Assembly (NCBI GenBank): GCA_037176885.1 | Contig: JAWWNJ010000063.1 | Location: forward strand, 1,240,001 to 1,304,000 | Length of the DNA stretch: 64,000 nt | Source of the DNA: Favolaschia claudopus | Lineage: Eukaryota; Basidiomycota; Agaricomycetes; Agaricales; Mycenaceae | Direction: 5' to 3' | Shown here: one piece after another, positions 11,240 to 22,200 of the stretch | Numbering within the stretch: the stretch's first letter is position 1 | Layout of the letters: each line of letters opens with the position of its first letter | The notes under the pieces: model-generated | Seen by the model: only the letters and a program-made list of their open reading frames with translations | Databases searched by the model: none | What the model was told of the DNA's origin: nothing | Position numbers and translations under genes: made by a program

Positions 11240-12085
11240 GGCCAGGATCGAGGTAAGCTGTAACATACTCGACAGATGGATGAACAGCAAAATTCCATCG
11301 TCCCTCGTCTCTGAATCAATGTATACTTGTAAACTACACAGATATAACGTCTGGACCCACAATCTCACGCACTTGTGGCCTCAGCTCAGCTGTTGTTCAA
11401 CTTGTTGGCGGTTGCGTTGGGGGTGCTAATTTCGCATTTCGTCGTTCGATACCAATTTTCCTGAGATCTTCTTCCACAAAATTGCTGCAACCATCTCCTA
11501 CTGCCCCGAGCATACACAATTGAGTGAGCTTGGCTCTTCATTGCTTCAACACGAAACCACCTGTTTGGCGACAAACTCGTCCATTGTGTCCCAATTAGGC
11601 AACTCCCAATATAGACAATAGACCTTGCCAACAATCAAATACACCTCAACGCATCCGCTCTGCACTGGCCCCGACTGCTCCAGCATCTTGTTCACAGACT
11701 CTCCAGAATTATGTCTGCTATGACCTCGATACCATGCTCCACAAATATTCCGAAATTTAAAACCCTATCTATCTATTTTTTCCTGGAAAGTCTCCATCGG
11801 AGACTGTGGGAGGCCAGGTAGGGGCACGGTGGCTAAATGGTTAATCTATCTGGTCCCTCATCTTCCCTCATCCACGCGGCTCCGCTGTGCTTCGATATCC
11901 ATACCCCGAAAAGAATGCGTATGCCGGAATCATTGTCTGGCCCTTATAATGGCCGTGTTGTTCTGCCATTGTTCTCAGGTCTTCGCCTCTTTCCGCTTTG
12001 TTCTCCGCTTCCCTTATATTCCCCCCCTCCCGAACACTTCCGCCTCTCTCTCTCCTTCTCGCTCTAGATCGCTCCTCCGCCTGTA
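11240..12085. other. Intergenic region upstream of the GH16 gene
   Basis: No supported gene. Pyrimidine-rich tracts increase toward 12000-12080, as in strong fungal promoters and 5' UTRs. A short TGGCTAAATGG string near 11830 resembles a tRNA A box, but no matching B box or acceptor stem follows. Confidence 0.4.
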
Positions 12086-13539
12086 ATGATGCCTGCTTTC
12101 ACGTCTTCCTTGTTTATCCTTGCCCTCCCCCTCGTGGCTTTGGCCGCCCCTCACTCCGACATTTTAAGACGCCATCCTAACAATGCTACCACTCACAACG
12201 CGTCTCTGGAGACTCGGGCGACGACGTACAAACTCAAAGACCACTACACCGGCAAAGATTTCCTGTGCGCTTACTACGCTCTGACCTCTTCCGCATGTCA
12301 TCCTGACGTGACCCCTCCAAAGCAGAGACTGGGACTTCTTCTCCGCAGGCGACCCAACTCACGGCACTGTGAACTATCTGACGAAGGACGAGGCAACGAA
12401 GAAGGGGCTTGCCTACGTGCAGAAGGACGGCACCACCGTTCTCGCCGTAGACAGTAAGACGAAACTCGGGGCGGGACAGAACCGTGATTCGTGAGTACCA
12501 CCCCGCGGTTTTCGTGTGCAGGCAATCTCAATGACCGGTGTTCAGTGTGCGGATAAGTTCGCCAAATTCGTACACATTTGGGCTGTTCATCGCCGGTGTG
12601 TTGAGCTTTTGTCTCGTCAATTAACGATCTGTTGAACGAATTGACCAGATATTTTTGCGATGCCTCACGGACCTAGTGTGTGGCCTGCGTATTGGACAGT
12701 GGGCCCGAATTGGCCTAACGGCGGTGAGATCGACATTCTTGAGGTACCTGCCCTACTCGAATTGCTGCGGGTTGTTACTGAGCTCGACTCGAATTAGGGC
12801 GTAGGCGACTCCACCACCAACCAAATGACCCTCCACACTTCCAGCGACTGCTCTCTGGACTCTAGTGTCGCCTCGCAGTTCTCGGGCAAGCACACGAGTC
12901 ACCTAAGTTGCGCTAGCAAGAACGGAGACAACGATGGGTGTGGCATCACGGACTTCTCGACGCATGCTTATGGACACAACTTTAATATGATCGGTATGCT
13001 CTGATATCTTTATCTATCAACACGGTGTTAACGGGGAGGTTTTGTTTTAGCTGGGGGCGTCTACGCCCACACCGTTGCTGCGTCCGGGATCAAGATCTGG
13101 TACTTCCCGCGCACTGCGATTCCCGCAGATATCACTGCGAAGAAGCCGAACCCTGCTAACTGGGGGCAGCCCACGGCGTTCTGGGCTTCGTCGACCTGCG
13201 ACATTTCTACTCACTTCAAGGATCACGTCCTGACGGTATGTTGTACGCAATTTGCGGTTCCCCATAAATTAATTTTATTCCCTTCTAGTTCGACACCACC
13301 CTTTGCGGTGACTGTGCGTGTCTCCCTCTTGACAATGACAAGTGACTGTGCTAATGCATCACCTACAGGGGCGGGAAATGCTTTCCCTGGAGGAATGTCC
13401 GCTTGCAACAAGGTCGTCCAGAACCCGGCCAACTACGATCGTTCGTTTTCTCCGCACTTGATGTTATTCCCGGTCGTCTCATCCATTCCGATCAGTTGCC
13501 CAATGGAAGCTCAACTACGTTTCCGTCTACACATCATGA
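12086..13539 (+). CDS. Secreted GH16 endo-1,3(4)-beta-glucanase-like enzyme
   Basis: The protein starts with a signal peptide ([18 protein letters not shown]; the first or second Met of MMPAF is the start). The GH16 catalytic domain follows: [18 protein letters not shown], then [19 protein letters not shown], and the active site GGEIDILEG, which has the E-x-D-x2-E triad of the family. Eight or so introns were followed; one (GTGCGC to AAGCAG, about 12267-12326) joins KDF to DWDFF. The last exon, after an intron ending ATCAG at about 13495, reads [13 protein letters not shown] and stops at 13537-13539. By family, laminarin-like or mixed-linkage glucans are the likely substrate, either for wall remodelling or nutrition. 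A fold-back element lies about 390 bp downstream. Confidence 0.88.
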
Positions 13540-13926
13540 ACACTCATTCCAGACCAATTGTATCACACCAGCCAAACCAATCGGAAACAGGGAAACCGAC
13601 CCACTCACTTAGACTGACTGTATTTTCTATGTGTACACCGGGACGCCTAGACGCGGACTCCGACCTGCCAACTTATGTTTACATATCGTTCGCTTGATGC
13701 GACGGGCGCTCACTGTATGTATGTCTACCACCCACTCTCCCTTATAGATGCCACTCCTACCTGCTACTACTACTCTCATTTACTTTGGGTTAACTCGGTC
13801 TGTATTCCTGCCTTCATTTGCGAGTCATTTGAAGCTGGATGGGATGTATTTTGCTTTACGAACACACACAGACATACACGTGTATTATGCCTGGTTTCCC
13901 GGGAATACTATCCCTTGTGCAGTTAG

Positions 13927-14404
13927 CACACCGTAGGACCGCGAATAATAAGCGGCTTACAGTATCATTTTTATGGGACAAAAAAGGGGCCAAATCAGGT
14001 TCCTTTTTATCTGAACAAAAAAGTGTCCTGAAAACTGCCTTATTTAGGCAGATATTAGGGCAACATTGTTTTGTGCCTGATTATCTGCAATAAAAACGAT
14101 ACTGTAAGGGGCCTTTTATTTGGGGTCCTTCGCAGTGGCTGGCCATCTGCCAGATTAGCAAGGATGGTGCAGGGTAAACTGGCTGCTGGCAGCCACTGCG
14201 AAGGACTGCAAATAAAAGGCCCCTTACAGTATCGTTTTTATTGCAGATAATCAGGCACAAAACAATGTTGCCCTAATATCTGCCTAAATAAGGCAGTTTT
14301 CAGGACACTTTTTTGTTCAGATAAAAAGGGACCTGATTTGGCCCCTTTTTTGTCCCATAAAAATGATACTGTAAGCCGCTTATTATTCGCGGTCCTACGG
14401 TGTG
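13927..14404. mobile_element. 478-bp fold-back element (MITE-like), flanked by TAG repeats
   Basis: The element begins CACACCGTAGGACCGCGAAT and ends with the reverse complement of this. Arms of about 214 bp (13927-14140 and 14191-14404) pair without gaps around a centre near 14165. I count only about three mismatches, for example one base near 14001 and two near 14123. The loop of about 50 bp (14141-14190) does not pair. A TAG trinucleotide sits directly outside both ends (13924-13926 and 14405-14407), consistent with a 3-bp target duplication. There is no transposase. The identical open frames on the two strands at its two arms are by-products of the palindrome. The near-perfect arms suggest a recent insertion. 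The superfamily is uncertain. Confidence 0.85.
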
Positions 14405-14548
14405 TAGAGATTGAGCGGCTTCTCGTCATTCGTAGGCTGTTCGGAAGTACCGGGCTTCCGAATGGCAGTTCCGGATCAAACGGTGGTGCCGAATGCACGG
14501 GATCGCGACAAGTGTTTGTCTCGAATTCCAATTTCTCCGAGCCCACCA

Positions 14549-15875
14549 ATGGACCCTCCTCCTCCTCTTCCATCCCCGCCCCCGCCCTCGACGATGCCGG
14601 TGCCAGGCCCTTCGACGGAACCTGCGTTCGACTCGTCCTGGCCGAAGAGAACCGCAAAGGTGATCAGCCTATACCACATCATCCATCCGCTTGCTCATCA
14701 ATTGCCCGGTCGCCTATAGGCGTGTAGTAATTGTAGACGAGACAAGACTCGGTGCGATGGCGCGAGACCGTGCGGTGGGTGCGCCAAGAAGAGCTTACAA
14801 TGTCTGGATGGTTGTGAGCCCTGCCGTCGTGCACGGGCCCGGTGCGAAAAGTTGGCAACCTATTTCATTTCACCTAAAGTGACTTTGTTGTTGACTGAAC
14901 ACGCTGAAAAGGACCGGTGGAAACAGCTGCGTTCGCTGTGATCAGAAAGAACTTGTATGCACCGACGAATCAAACACGACGTTTGCGCCAATCAACCCCA
15001 CCCCCGCCGAGCGAGCCAAATCTGCGTGCAAAAACTGCAGGAATGATAACAAAAAGGTGGTGTGGTGCACAAAAACGCAATGGAAATGAATGAATGCCAT
15101 GCAACAGTGCGACAATCAACGACCCTGCTCGCGCTGCGTTGCCCGCTCCGAAACATGCGTTCCTTTCCCGCGTTCCCAAAAACAAACCAAGACTCGCTGC
15201 GAAGGGTGCAGGAAGCGCAACGTCCGCTGCGAAGACACCAGACCTTGCCAAAATTGTGTTACCTCCGGTACGGAATGCATCAGTCTTGTCCGGAAAGGTC
15301 CTGGCTGCGGGAACCGGGTGAAAGCGGTGCGTTCTTTCATTTCCTCTTCCAATATCCCTTTCTAAATTGCACCGAAAAGGCATGCATCAATTGCAGGTGA
15401 GAATGCAAGGCCATGGAGGAAACGTATGAATTGACTGCGTGGTAGACGGAACAAGGTGAAATGCGACGGCGAACGCCCCTGTGCAGGATGCACCCGCCGC
15501 AACCTTCAATGCCAGGAACAAGTCTGCAAGCGCTGTGGAGACAGCGGACTGACTGAATGCACGCACCGTGGACGCATGAATGGTATGCAACGCTAAACCG
15601 TATTTCCCCTCTTGCTGACATGGCATCTTTCTCCCGCAGATGCTATGGACACCGACGAACCGGTCGCGTCGACCTCACAGGCACAGGCTGAACCCGCTTC
15701 TCCCCTGGCGGCCGCTGCCCCTCACCCTGTGCCTCCACCGTCCGCTGGCACTGTATCCGCCTTCGCCGAGCCGTCCATGTTCGCCCCCCTCTCGCTTCCT
15801 CCGGTGTCGACCCAACACTCTCCAATATCTGTACCCCTCGCACCTCCCCCTTCGACCGAACCAAGCCGGGCTTGA
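14549..15875 (+). CDS. Tandem Zn(II)2Cys6 protein: five complete clusters plus a half cluster
   Basis: Seven exons give a protein of about 330 residues. After a Pro-rich start (MDPPPPLPSPPPPSTMPVPG) it holds five successive clusters matching C-x2-C-x6-C-x5/7-C-x2-C-x6-C. Their positions are 14723-14803, 14813-14960 (with an intron), 15027-15158 (with an intron), 15198-15278 and 15383-15512 (with an intron). Half a cluster, C-x2-C-x6-C, follows at 15524-15560. The tail is Ala/Pro/Ser-rich with no further domain. One exon is only 17 nt (15380-15396). Fungal Zn2Cys6 regulators normally carry a single cluster plus a coiled-coil dimeriser and a long middle-homology region; neither of the latter is seen. 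DNA binding is therefore plausible but not shown, and metal storage or RNA binding are alternatives. The fold-back element ends 145 bp before the start codon. Confidence 0.8.
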
Positions 15876-16280
15876 AGCAGGCGTCGTCGTCCGCCGGCTA
15901 TGTATGTATATATCCCCTCCGTCGTAGTATGTACTTATTGTTTTGTTTGCCTGTGGCACGTTGGGCTTTTTGTACTCCTCTCCTCGTCTGTATTTCCTTT
16001 GATTCCTCAAGTAGCGTACCTTGTAGAAACATAGTTTGGTATGTTGTGAATTCTCTTTTCTCCAAATTGTGCCGATGGGTCGCGCTTCATTTCCTAACTG
16101 TGGAGTCGTTGCATAGACTTCCTGCGAAAAAGTACACAACTACTTCATCCATAGAACTCATCTTCCTCTGCTCGTCAACCGTCGAGTCTGCTGCCGTCTG
16201 CAGACCGCACAGTTCATGTTCTATCCAAGAAACTATCATTACATTCGAGAGATTGAAATATACTTCGATACAATGTACAA
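15876..16280. other. Convergent intergenic region
   Basis: Lies between the stop codons of the tandem Zn2Cys6 gene and DNMT5. Presumed to hold both 3' UTRs. Nothing else is seen. Confidence 0.4.
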
Positions 16281-19200
16281 TTAATTCATAGCTGTAGGTT
16301 TATCTGTCTCCCGCCGAGCATAGATCTCCTCGTCGATGGTATCCTTCGTCTGGAAACGCCATATGTGGACGTGCTCGAGCTGACCATATCGCACCAGACG
16401 ACCAATCGCCTGGGTCATACATGCCTCGTAGATTTCTTGCGATGGCGCAAGGAGCGGTGAGAGGAAGATGGCATGATTTGCGGACGTCAAGTTCGCACCG
16501 CTGGCGCTTTCGTCCATGAGATTCAGGAGTAATACACGCTCCTTGCTGTTCTGTTGGAAGCTTTCCAGACTCTTGCTCTTTGCGGAGGCTGAGCCCTTGA
16601 TCTCGAGGAATTTGACCTTGTTGGCGCTAAGCGCATCGGCGACTTTCTTCATCAAGTCAGGAAACTGGACGAATACGAGGACACGCTCGTCTTCTGGGAC
16701 CTTTTTTCTGTAGGAGAAAACTTTAGCCAAGTTTGTCGTGTCCGCAGAAGAAAACGTACTTGATAAGCTCGATAACTTGTTCCAACTTCTTGCCATAATG
16801 CTTTCCCCGACCATCGCGAGCAACATCATCGATTCCCAGCGTGTCGGCTTTGACGATGTTAAGAGCCCGGGCAGCGGAAATACAACCACCGGATTCCCGG
16901 TACACACACTCCTCCTTGTCGGCCCAGGCTCGAACACACTCGGAGCATCCCATGTGGCCGCAAGATGAAAGTACGGAAACTTCGGCAATTGGGATGCTCT
17001 TGCGACCACAAGCTACACACGACACATCCATAGGGACTTCGCTCTCTTTCTGAAGATCCCGAACAGCGGTGAAGAACCGAAGCGAGCGAACACGCCCAAC
17101 GAGCTCCTTACTTAGACGTCGAATTTCGTGGGTCGCCTCCCGGTGATCCCAGATGTCGTCCTTGACCGATTTCGTCAGCTCCATGGATTTGCGGCTCTTT
17201 TTCTTGCTGATAGAGTCAACGTCGGCCTCGTCAAGTATATCACGAATCATATCCGAAGCTTCAGCATCGTCAACACCATTTTCCCTGGACGATCGGATCC
17301 ATATGCTGAAAATGGATTCATCCGGGACATTGCCAATGGCAATCTCCGTCTTGACGCTTTCCTTGACGGCTTCAAGCAGTTCTGCTTTGCACTCGTCCAG
17401 CTGGGTCTGACGTTCGCGGACAATGACATCGCAGGCCTTCATCGCATTTTCGTTCTCTGTCTCCAGATCGAAATGTGAGCAACGTTTGAGCAATGCTTCT
17501 TCAGCGGTTCTGAAGCAATTCTGTGAGCAATCACCACCAAAGAGAACGTGTTGACAACGTACTTGCTGTCGCCCAGGGACTTTGCCAACCGCTTTTCGCG
17601 ATCGCTCTCCGTCTTTCGTCCCCGTTTGATGGTCATGTCCAAAGCACGTAAATGATGCTCTAGCTCGAGATATATGGCGCGCTCTGCGGCGGGGAGTGTG
17701 ATGTACTCGACGTGCTCCGTGAATGGAATCTCGTCGATCTCCGGCACATTCTGTGGGATATTCAGTATCAACACGGACTGAGCTCAAACGAACGCACCTG
17801 TCGGACAAACCGGTCCAAAAAGACTTGCCCAAGCTGATGGCGGTGCGCGTGCCATTCCATGCTATGCACCTCGCGGAACGAGTGGAACTTCTCAGCATCT
17901 ATTGCGGAGTAAGGAACAGATATGAACGAATCAACAGAGAGAACACACCTGTCAACTCGCGACGCCTCTTCTTGACTTCTACAGACTGGCCCTCTCCGTC
18001 GTCATCAATTCCAAGGTGAATGCCTAAGAACGCAGAAATGGTTTTGAGCGCCGCGAAATCGTGCACCGGAGGAGTTCCAGATAGCACCCAATGCCTTTCC
18101 GCAGTAAGATTTGTGACAAGCGAATGGACTTTGCCGTCCAAGTAAGTGTACTCGTCAACAACTTTGCGACTGTAATGGAACATCTCCAAAGGCGGAGCTT
18201 TCATTTGAGTCCAGTCGCGTTTGACAGCAGGAGTCTCGAGTTTCCATGGATCGTTGTCAACTCGCTTTTTCTGTTTTTTGGCAGGAGGTTCGTCGTCATC
18301 GGTATTCGGCGATTTCTTCGCAGATCGCTTTTTACCCTTCGGAGCAGGTTTATCCTCTTCTGTATCAGAAGCTTCGCTTGTTTCTCTTGACGCTCGTGAC
18401 GGGGTCGATTTGGCAGAGGCTTTCCTGGACTTGACGCTGGTCGCCTTCTCGGCAGGAGCCTTACGCTTGGTGCCCGCCTTGGGGACATCATCCTCGTCGT
18501 CGGAGCCGGCAACCGAAGTATCGAGAGGAGTATCCTCTTCCTCACTCTCCGATGCAGAATCCTTCGCCGAATAATCCTCGTCGTCCGAGTCCGACTTCTT
18601 GGCCCGGACGCGTTTCTTGGCACTAGCCTTCTTCTTCTTCTTCGGCTTGACGTCCTCCTCGCTCTCGTCATCCGACACAATGATGACTTTCTTCGACGCA
18701 GCGCGGCGCACGCGCTTTTGAGGAACATCGGAATCGCTGTCGTCATCGGGTTTCTCGCTCGCAGACGACGAGGCGTCGGACAGGGGCATATCCTTCCCGG
18801 CCTTGCGCCCAGGAGGAAGGGGGATCACGACCTCCACCTGTAGCCCGGACGGTGACCGTGGTGATTTAACCTCAGGCGAATCGGAAGCAGTTGCTTTCTT
18901 TTCAGCCGTCTTCTCGGCGGCCTTCTTCTCGGCAGCTTCACGGTAAGCTTTGCCTTTGAGCCGTTTTGCTAGTACGCGAGCCGCAGCGGCTTCATCCTCC
19001 GCTGTGACAAAATCAGCGGTAGTCTCAGTAAAACGTCAAAGCGCTCACCAGCTTGTGCTCGCTTGATTTCCTTCATAACCGCACCTGCACCTTCGTCTTG
19101 CAAACGGTTGGTCTGCGCCTTCAAAGACTCGGAGATCGCTTGTAGACGGGCATTGAAGTGACGGCCTGGCGAATTGGGAAGAACACCATTGCCAGCAAAA

Positions 19201-22200
19201 AGCTGAAGATTGTCCGCGTACGCCTGACTCTTGGAAAGTCCAGACGCGACTATAATGATGTCAGCATTTTGAAAGTCTTCGATCGTGAGTGGGTTCAAGT
19301 GGGAGAGGGTGGCGATCGTGATAACTTTGAAGTGCTTGCCGCTAAACTTCTTTGTTTCGGAATCCCATTGCCGCGTCAAGTGCGGAGGAACAATTATGAG
19401 GGTGCCCTTAATCGCGATCTTCCCATCCACGCGACCCATTTTCTCGAATTCAGCTTTCACCGACTTGTGGGTGCAGTCGATCAAGCCCAAGGTTGTAGCG
19501 GTTTTGCCGTAGCCGACAGCGTCCGCGAGCACTCCGCCGCGAACAAGCACCGGACGTTCAGCGCGACCTTCTGCCCGCCATCCGAGTGGCGTCAAAATGG
19601 CTTCCGAAATCTCTTCCTCGACGAAGGGAGGCGCATCTGCCGCCTCTTGCTGAACCATCCATTCGAGGGAACGAAGTTGTTCCTTGCGCAGGTCCAACTT
19701 GAAGTGCGGAGGCTGTTTGTGCTGCTTGTCGCGCTTGTTGCTGAGGATGACGAATTTCGGAAGGTTCAGGCTCACAGCCGGCGTGAATTGGGTGTCGAGT
19801 CGCCAAGACAGGATCGGACGCTCTGTGCGACCGACAACAGGAAGACGGGATAGGGCACGGTGAATGAGAGTGGAAGCATTGAACCCCACTCGAACCGTTC
19901 CGACACCGTTTTCGTCCAGCTTCAGCTGCGTAACGAATGGACTGGGCCGCTTCTTGAGGCTTCGCTCGTATTCTCCAGCTTGAACGGGATCCTCAAGCGC
20001 CACCATTTTCTTTCCTGCCATGACCCACTCGAGTTGAGGGGCCGATGGTGCACAGCGTTCGCAGTTGGTAATCTCTTCCGGCAACTCCACATTATGCCAA
20101 GTCCCCTTGAAATTATCGTCAATATGACGGATACGCTCAAGAAGCCACGCCAGCTGTCGAAAAACGGAACGTTCGTGAACTTTGTCGACTTCTCCCCACT
20201 TCCCGTGAGGCCATTCTTGTCCCGCTTGCCCTCGGAGCGGGACACTGCAGACAAGAACGGCAGAGGCGCTCCCACAACCGTCGTTTGAGCCGTCGAGGAC
20301 GAGCGTCTGGTCGGGGATGGCGTACCGAGCCTCTTGACCATGAGAGGGCTGTAGATTGTCAGAAACGTTGAGGTACGAAAACAAAATTCGAACAATCCCA
20401 CCTGAAGTTTGACTGAATTCGTTGTCTTCCAAATCGGCACACGGCAAGTGATTTGCTTAGCATTGCTTTCATCGGATTGACGCCACTTGGGATCCAGCAT
20501 CGCGATAATAGGACGCGACTCCCCGTACGTATATCTCCGCCGGCTGATAGAGAAAACGAAACAGTCGTTATCGACGCTCGCTCGTTGAGGATGCATGAGC
20601 AAGAAGACCGGAGGAAGGTTTGATTCGTTTGCCAACGTCTCCTTTCGGTGTAATGCATTGTTGGCCGTCCCGCACTTGTCAAGGAGAGTGTACATGCCGG
20701 ATATGTCGCGGTCAAATTTGCCTACGGCGTCGGAGGGCACGGTGATCTGGAGTTTGGAGTGGACGAGCTTATCCTTGAAACGCTCGTCGGTGAGGCCGAT
20801 ACGCGCCTCGAAACAGGGTACAAGCTCGCCAGTTCCCTGAATGGTGACCGGGACGGAGGCGAAGTGCGGTAAGGCGATATCCCACGAACCCGCAAGAACT
20901 TCGCCGTCGCAGCGAAGGCGACCAACTGGAGACTTGAGGATTTCGCGGATCTGGGCATTAGCAGGCGCGCTGTCTTCGGCGAAGCCATAGAGACGCCACT
21001 CTGGTTGTTGAGGGTGAAGATGAAGCTCGAGGAGAGCATGGGGCGACTCGTAGCGAGCGACCCAGATTTCTTGCCGTTTCGGTTCGACAAAGCGAAGTTC
21101 GGTTTGAGGTATCCTCATAACAGCGTCACACCACTGCAACCACAATTTGGGCGGGATAGCGACGTCGGCGTCGTTGTTGAGGCTGTCGAGAAGCTCTCTA
21201 GACAGACCGTCGAAAGACAAGCACATCGGGAGCGTCGATTTCAGCTGGTCCGCGAATTCGGAAGGGTGAAGTCGGGGGTTAGCCTCGGTGTCGACCGCGA
21301 CGGGGTTATGCTCGGGGCGACCTCCGCATTTGACACAAGACGAGGCTTCACAGTCTCGGCAGCGCAGAAGTTTTCTGCTGGTGATGTCGGAGCGCCCTTC
21401 ACAGTCGCACAGTCGGGCGCTCTTGTCGGCATTAAGAAGGAGATCGGCAAGTGAGCTGGTATTGGCCACCGACAGATCTAATGGCCGAGACGTGAGTTGT
21501 TCCTCTCCGACGATATGGCCGGCGACGTCGATAGGAACGTCATCAACGTCCATGGATTCGACTTTGACATCGTCAACTTGCATAGCGTCTGTCTTCTTGG
21601 CTTCGTAGCTTTGCGAGTCAGATCCAGCCTTGAGTAAACCCATGCCCGAGACCAGGGCTGCGAGAATGCAGGCTCCGACAACAGTCGTCGACATGGCATT
21701 TCCAGCCAAATCGGCCAGCTGGTCCTCAGACTCCCGCGTCAACAGTAGCTTGTCGACCGGAAGGCCCTGCATGCCCAAGGCCTCTAGTCCAACCATGGGG
21801 CCGCCGCGGTTGGTGATATACGGAATCATCGTCGGCGTCAGACAAGGGCAGATGCCCCAACATGTTTTATGGCCTCGGTCTACGTTTTGACTGAGATTCC
21901 AAACTTGTCTGTGGAAGAGAAGATAAGTCGGTCATGGGAATCAAACGAATGAGTGCCTACGTTTTGTACGAGGGATCGAAACCTTCCTTGACTGAGTTCA
22001 AGTAGAGAATGTCCATCAGATCCCAGACACGTTCGACTTGACCAACGCCCCAATCTGACCAGCTGTAATCAGGAAGGCTGCAAGACCCACCTGTAAATTA
22101 TCGTCATCAGGCAGGGATAGGAAAAGTGGGGATGAATTTACCATCGTCCCAGTTAGTGAGGGGTCGCTTCTTTCCCAAGAATTTCTCCGTCCTCTCTCGT

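Noticed and set aside
11820..11900. Possible tRNA A box (TGGCTAAATGG)
   Set aside because: No B box and no acceptor stem within 100 bp.
13839..14657. Two open frames, one per strand, sharing the same 50-residue end
   Set aside because: Both lie in the arms of the 478-bp palindrome, so the shared protein sequence is a by-product of the inverted repeat, not two genes.
16281..21829. Separate Rad5/Rad8-like helicase gene next to a methyltransferase gene
   Set aside because: Splice-compatible frames link methyltransferase motif X directly to the downstream zinc finger and SNF2 part, which is the known DNMT5 layout.
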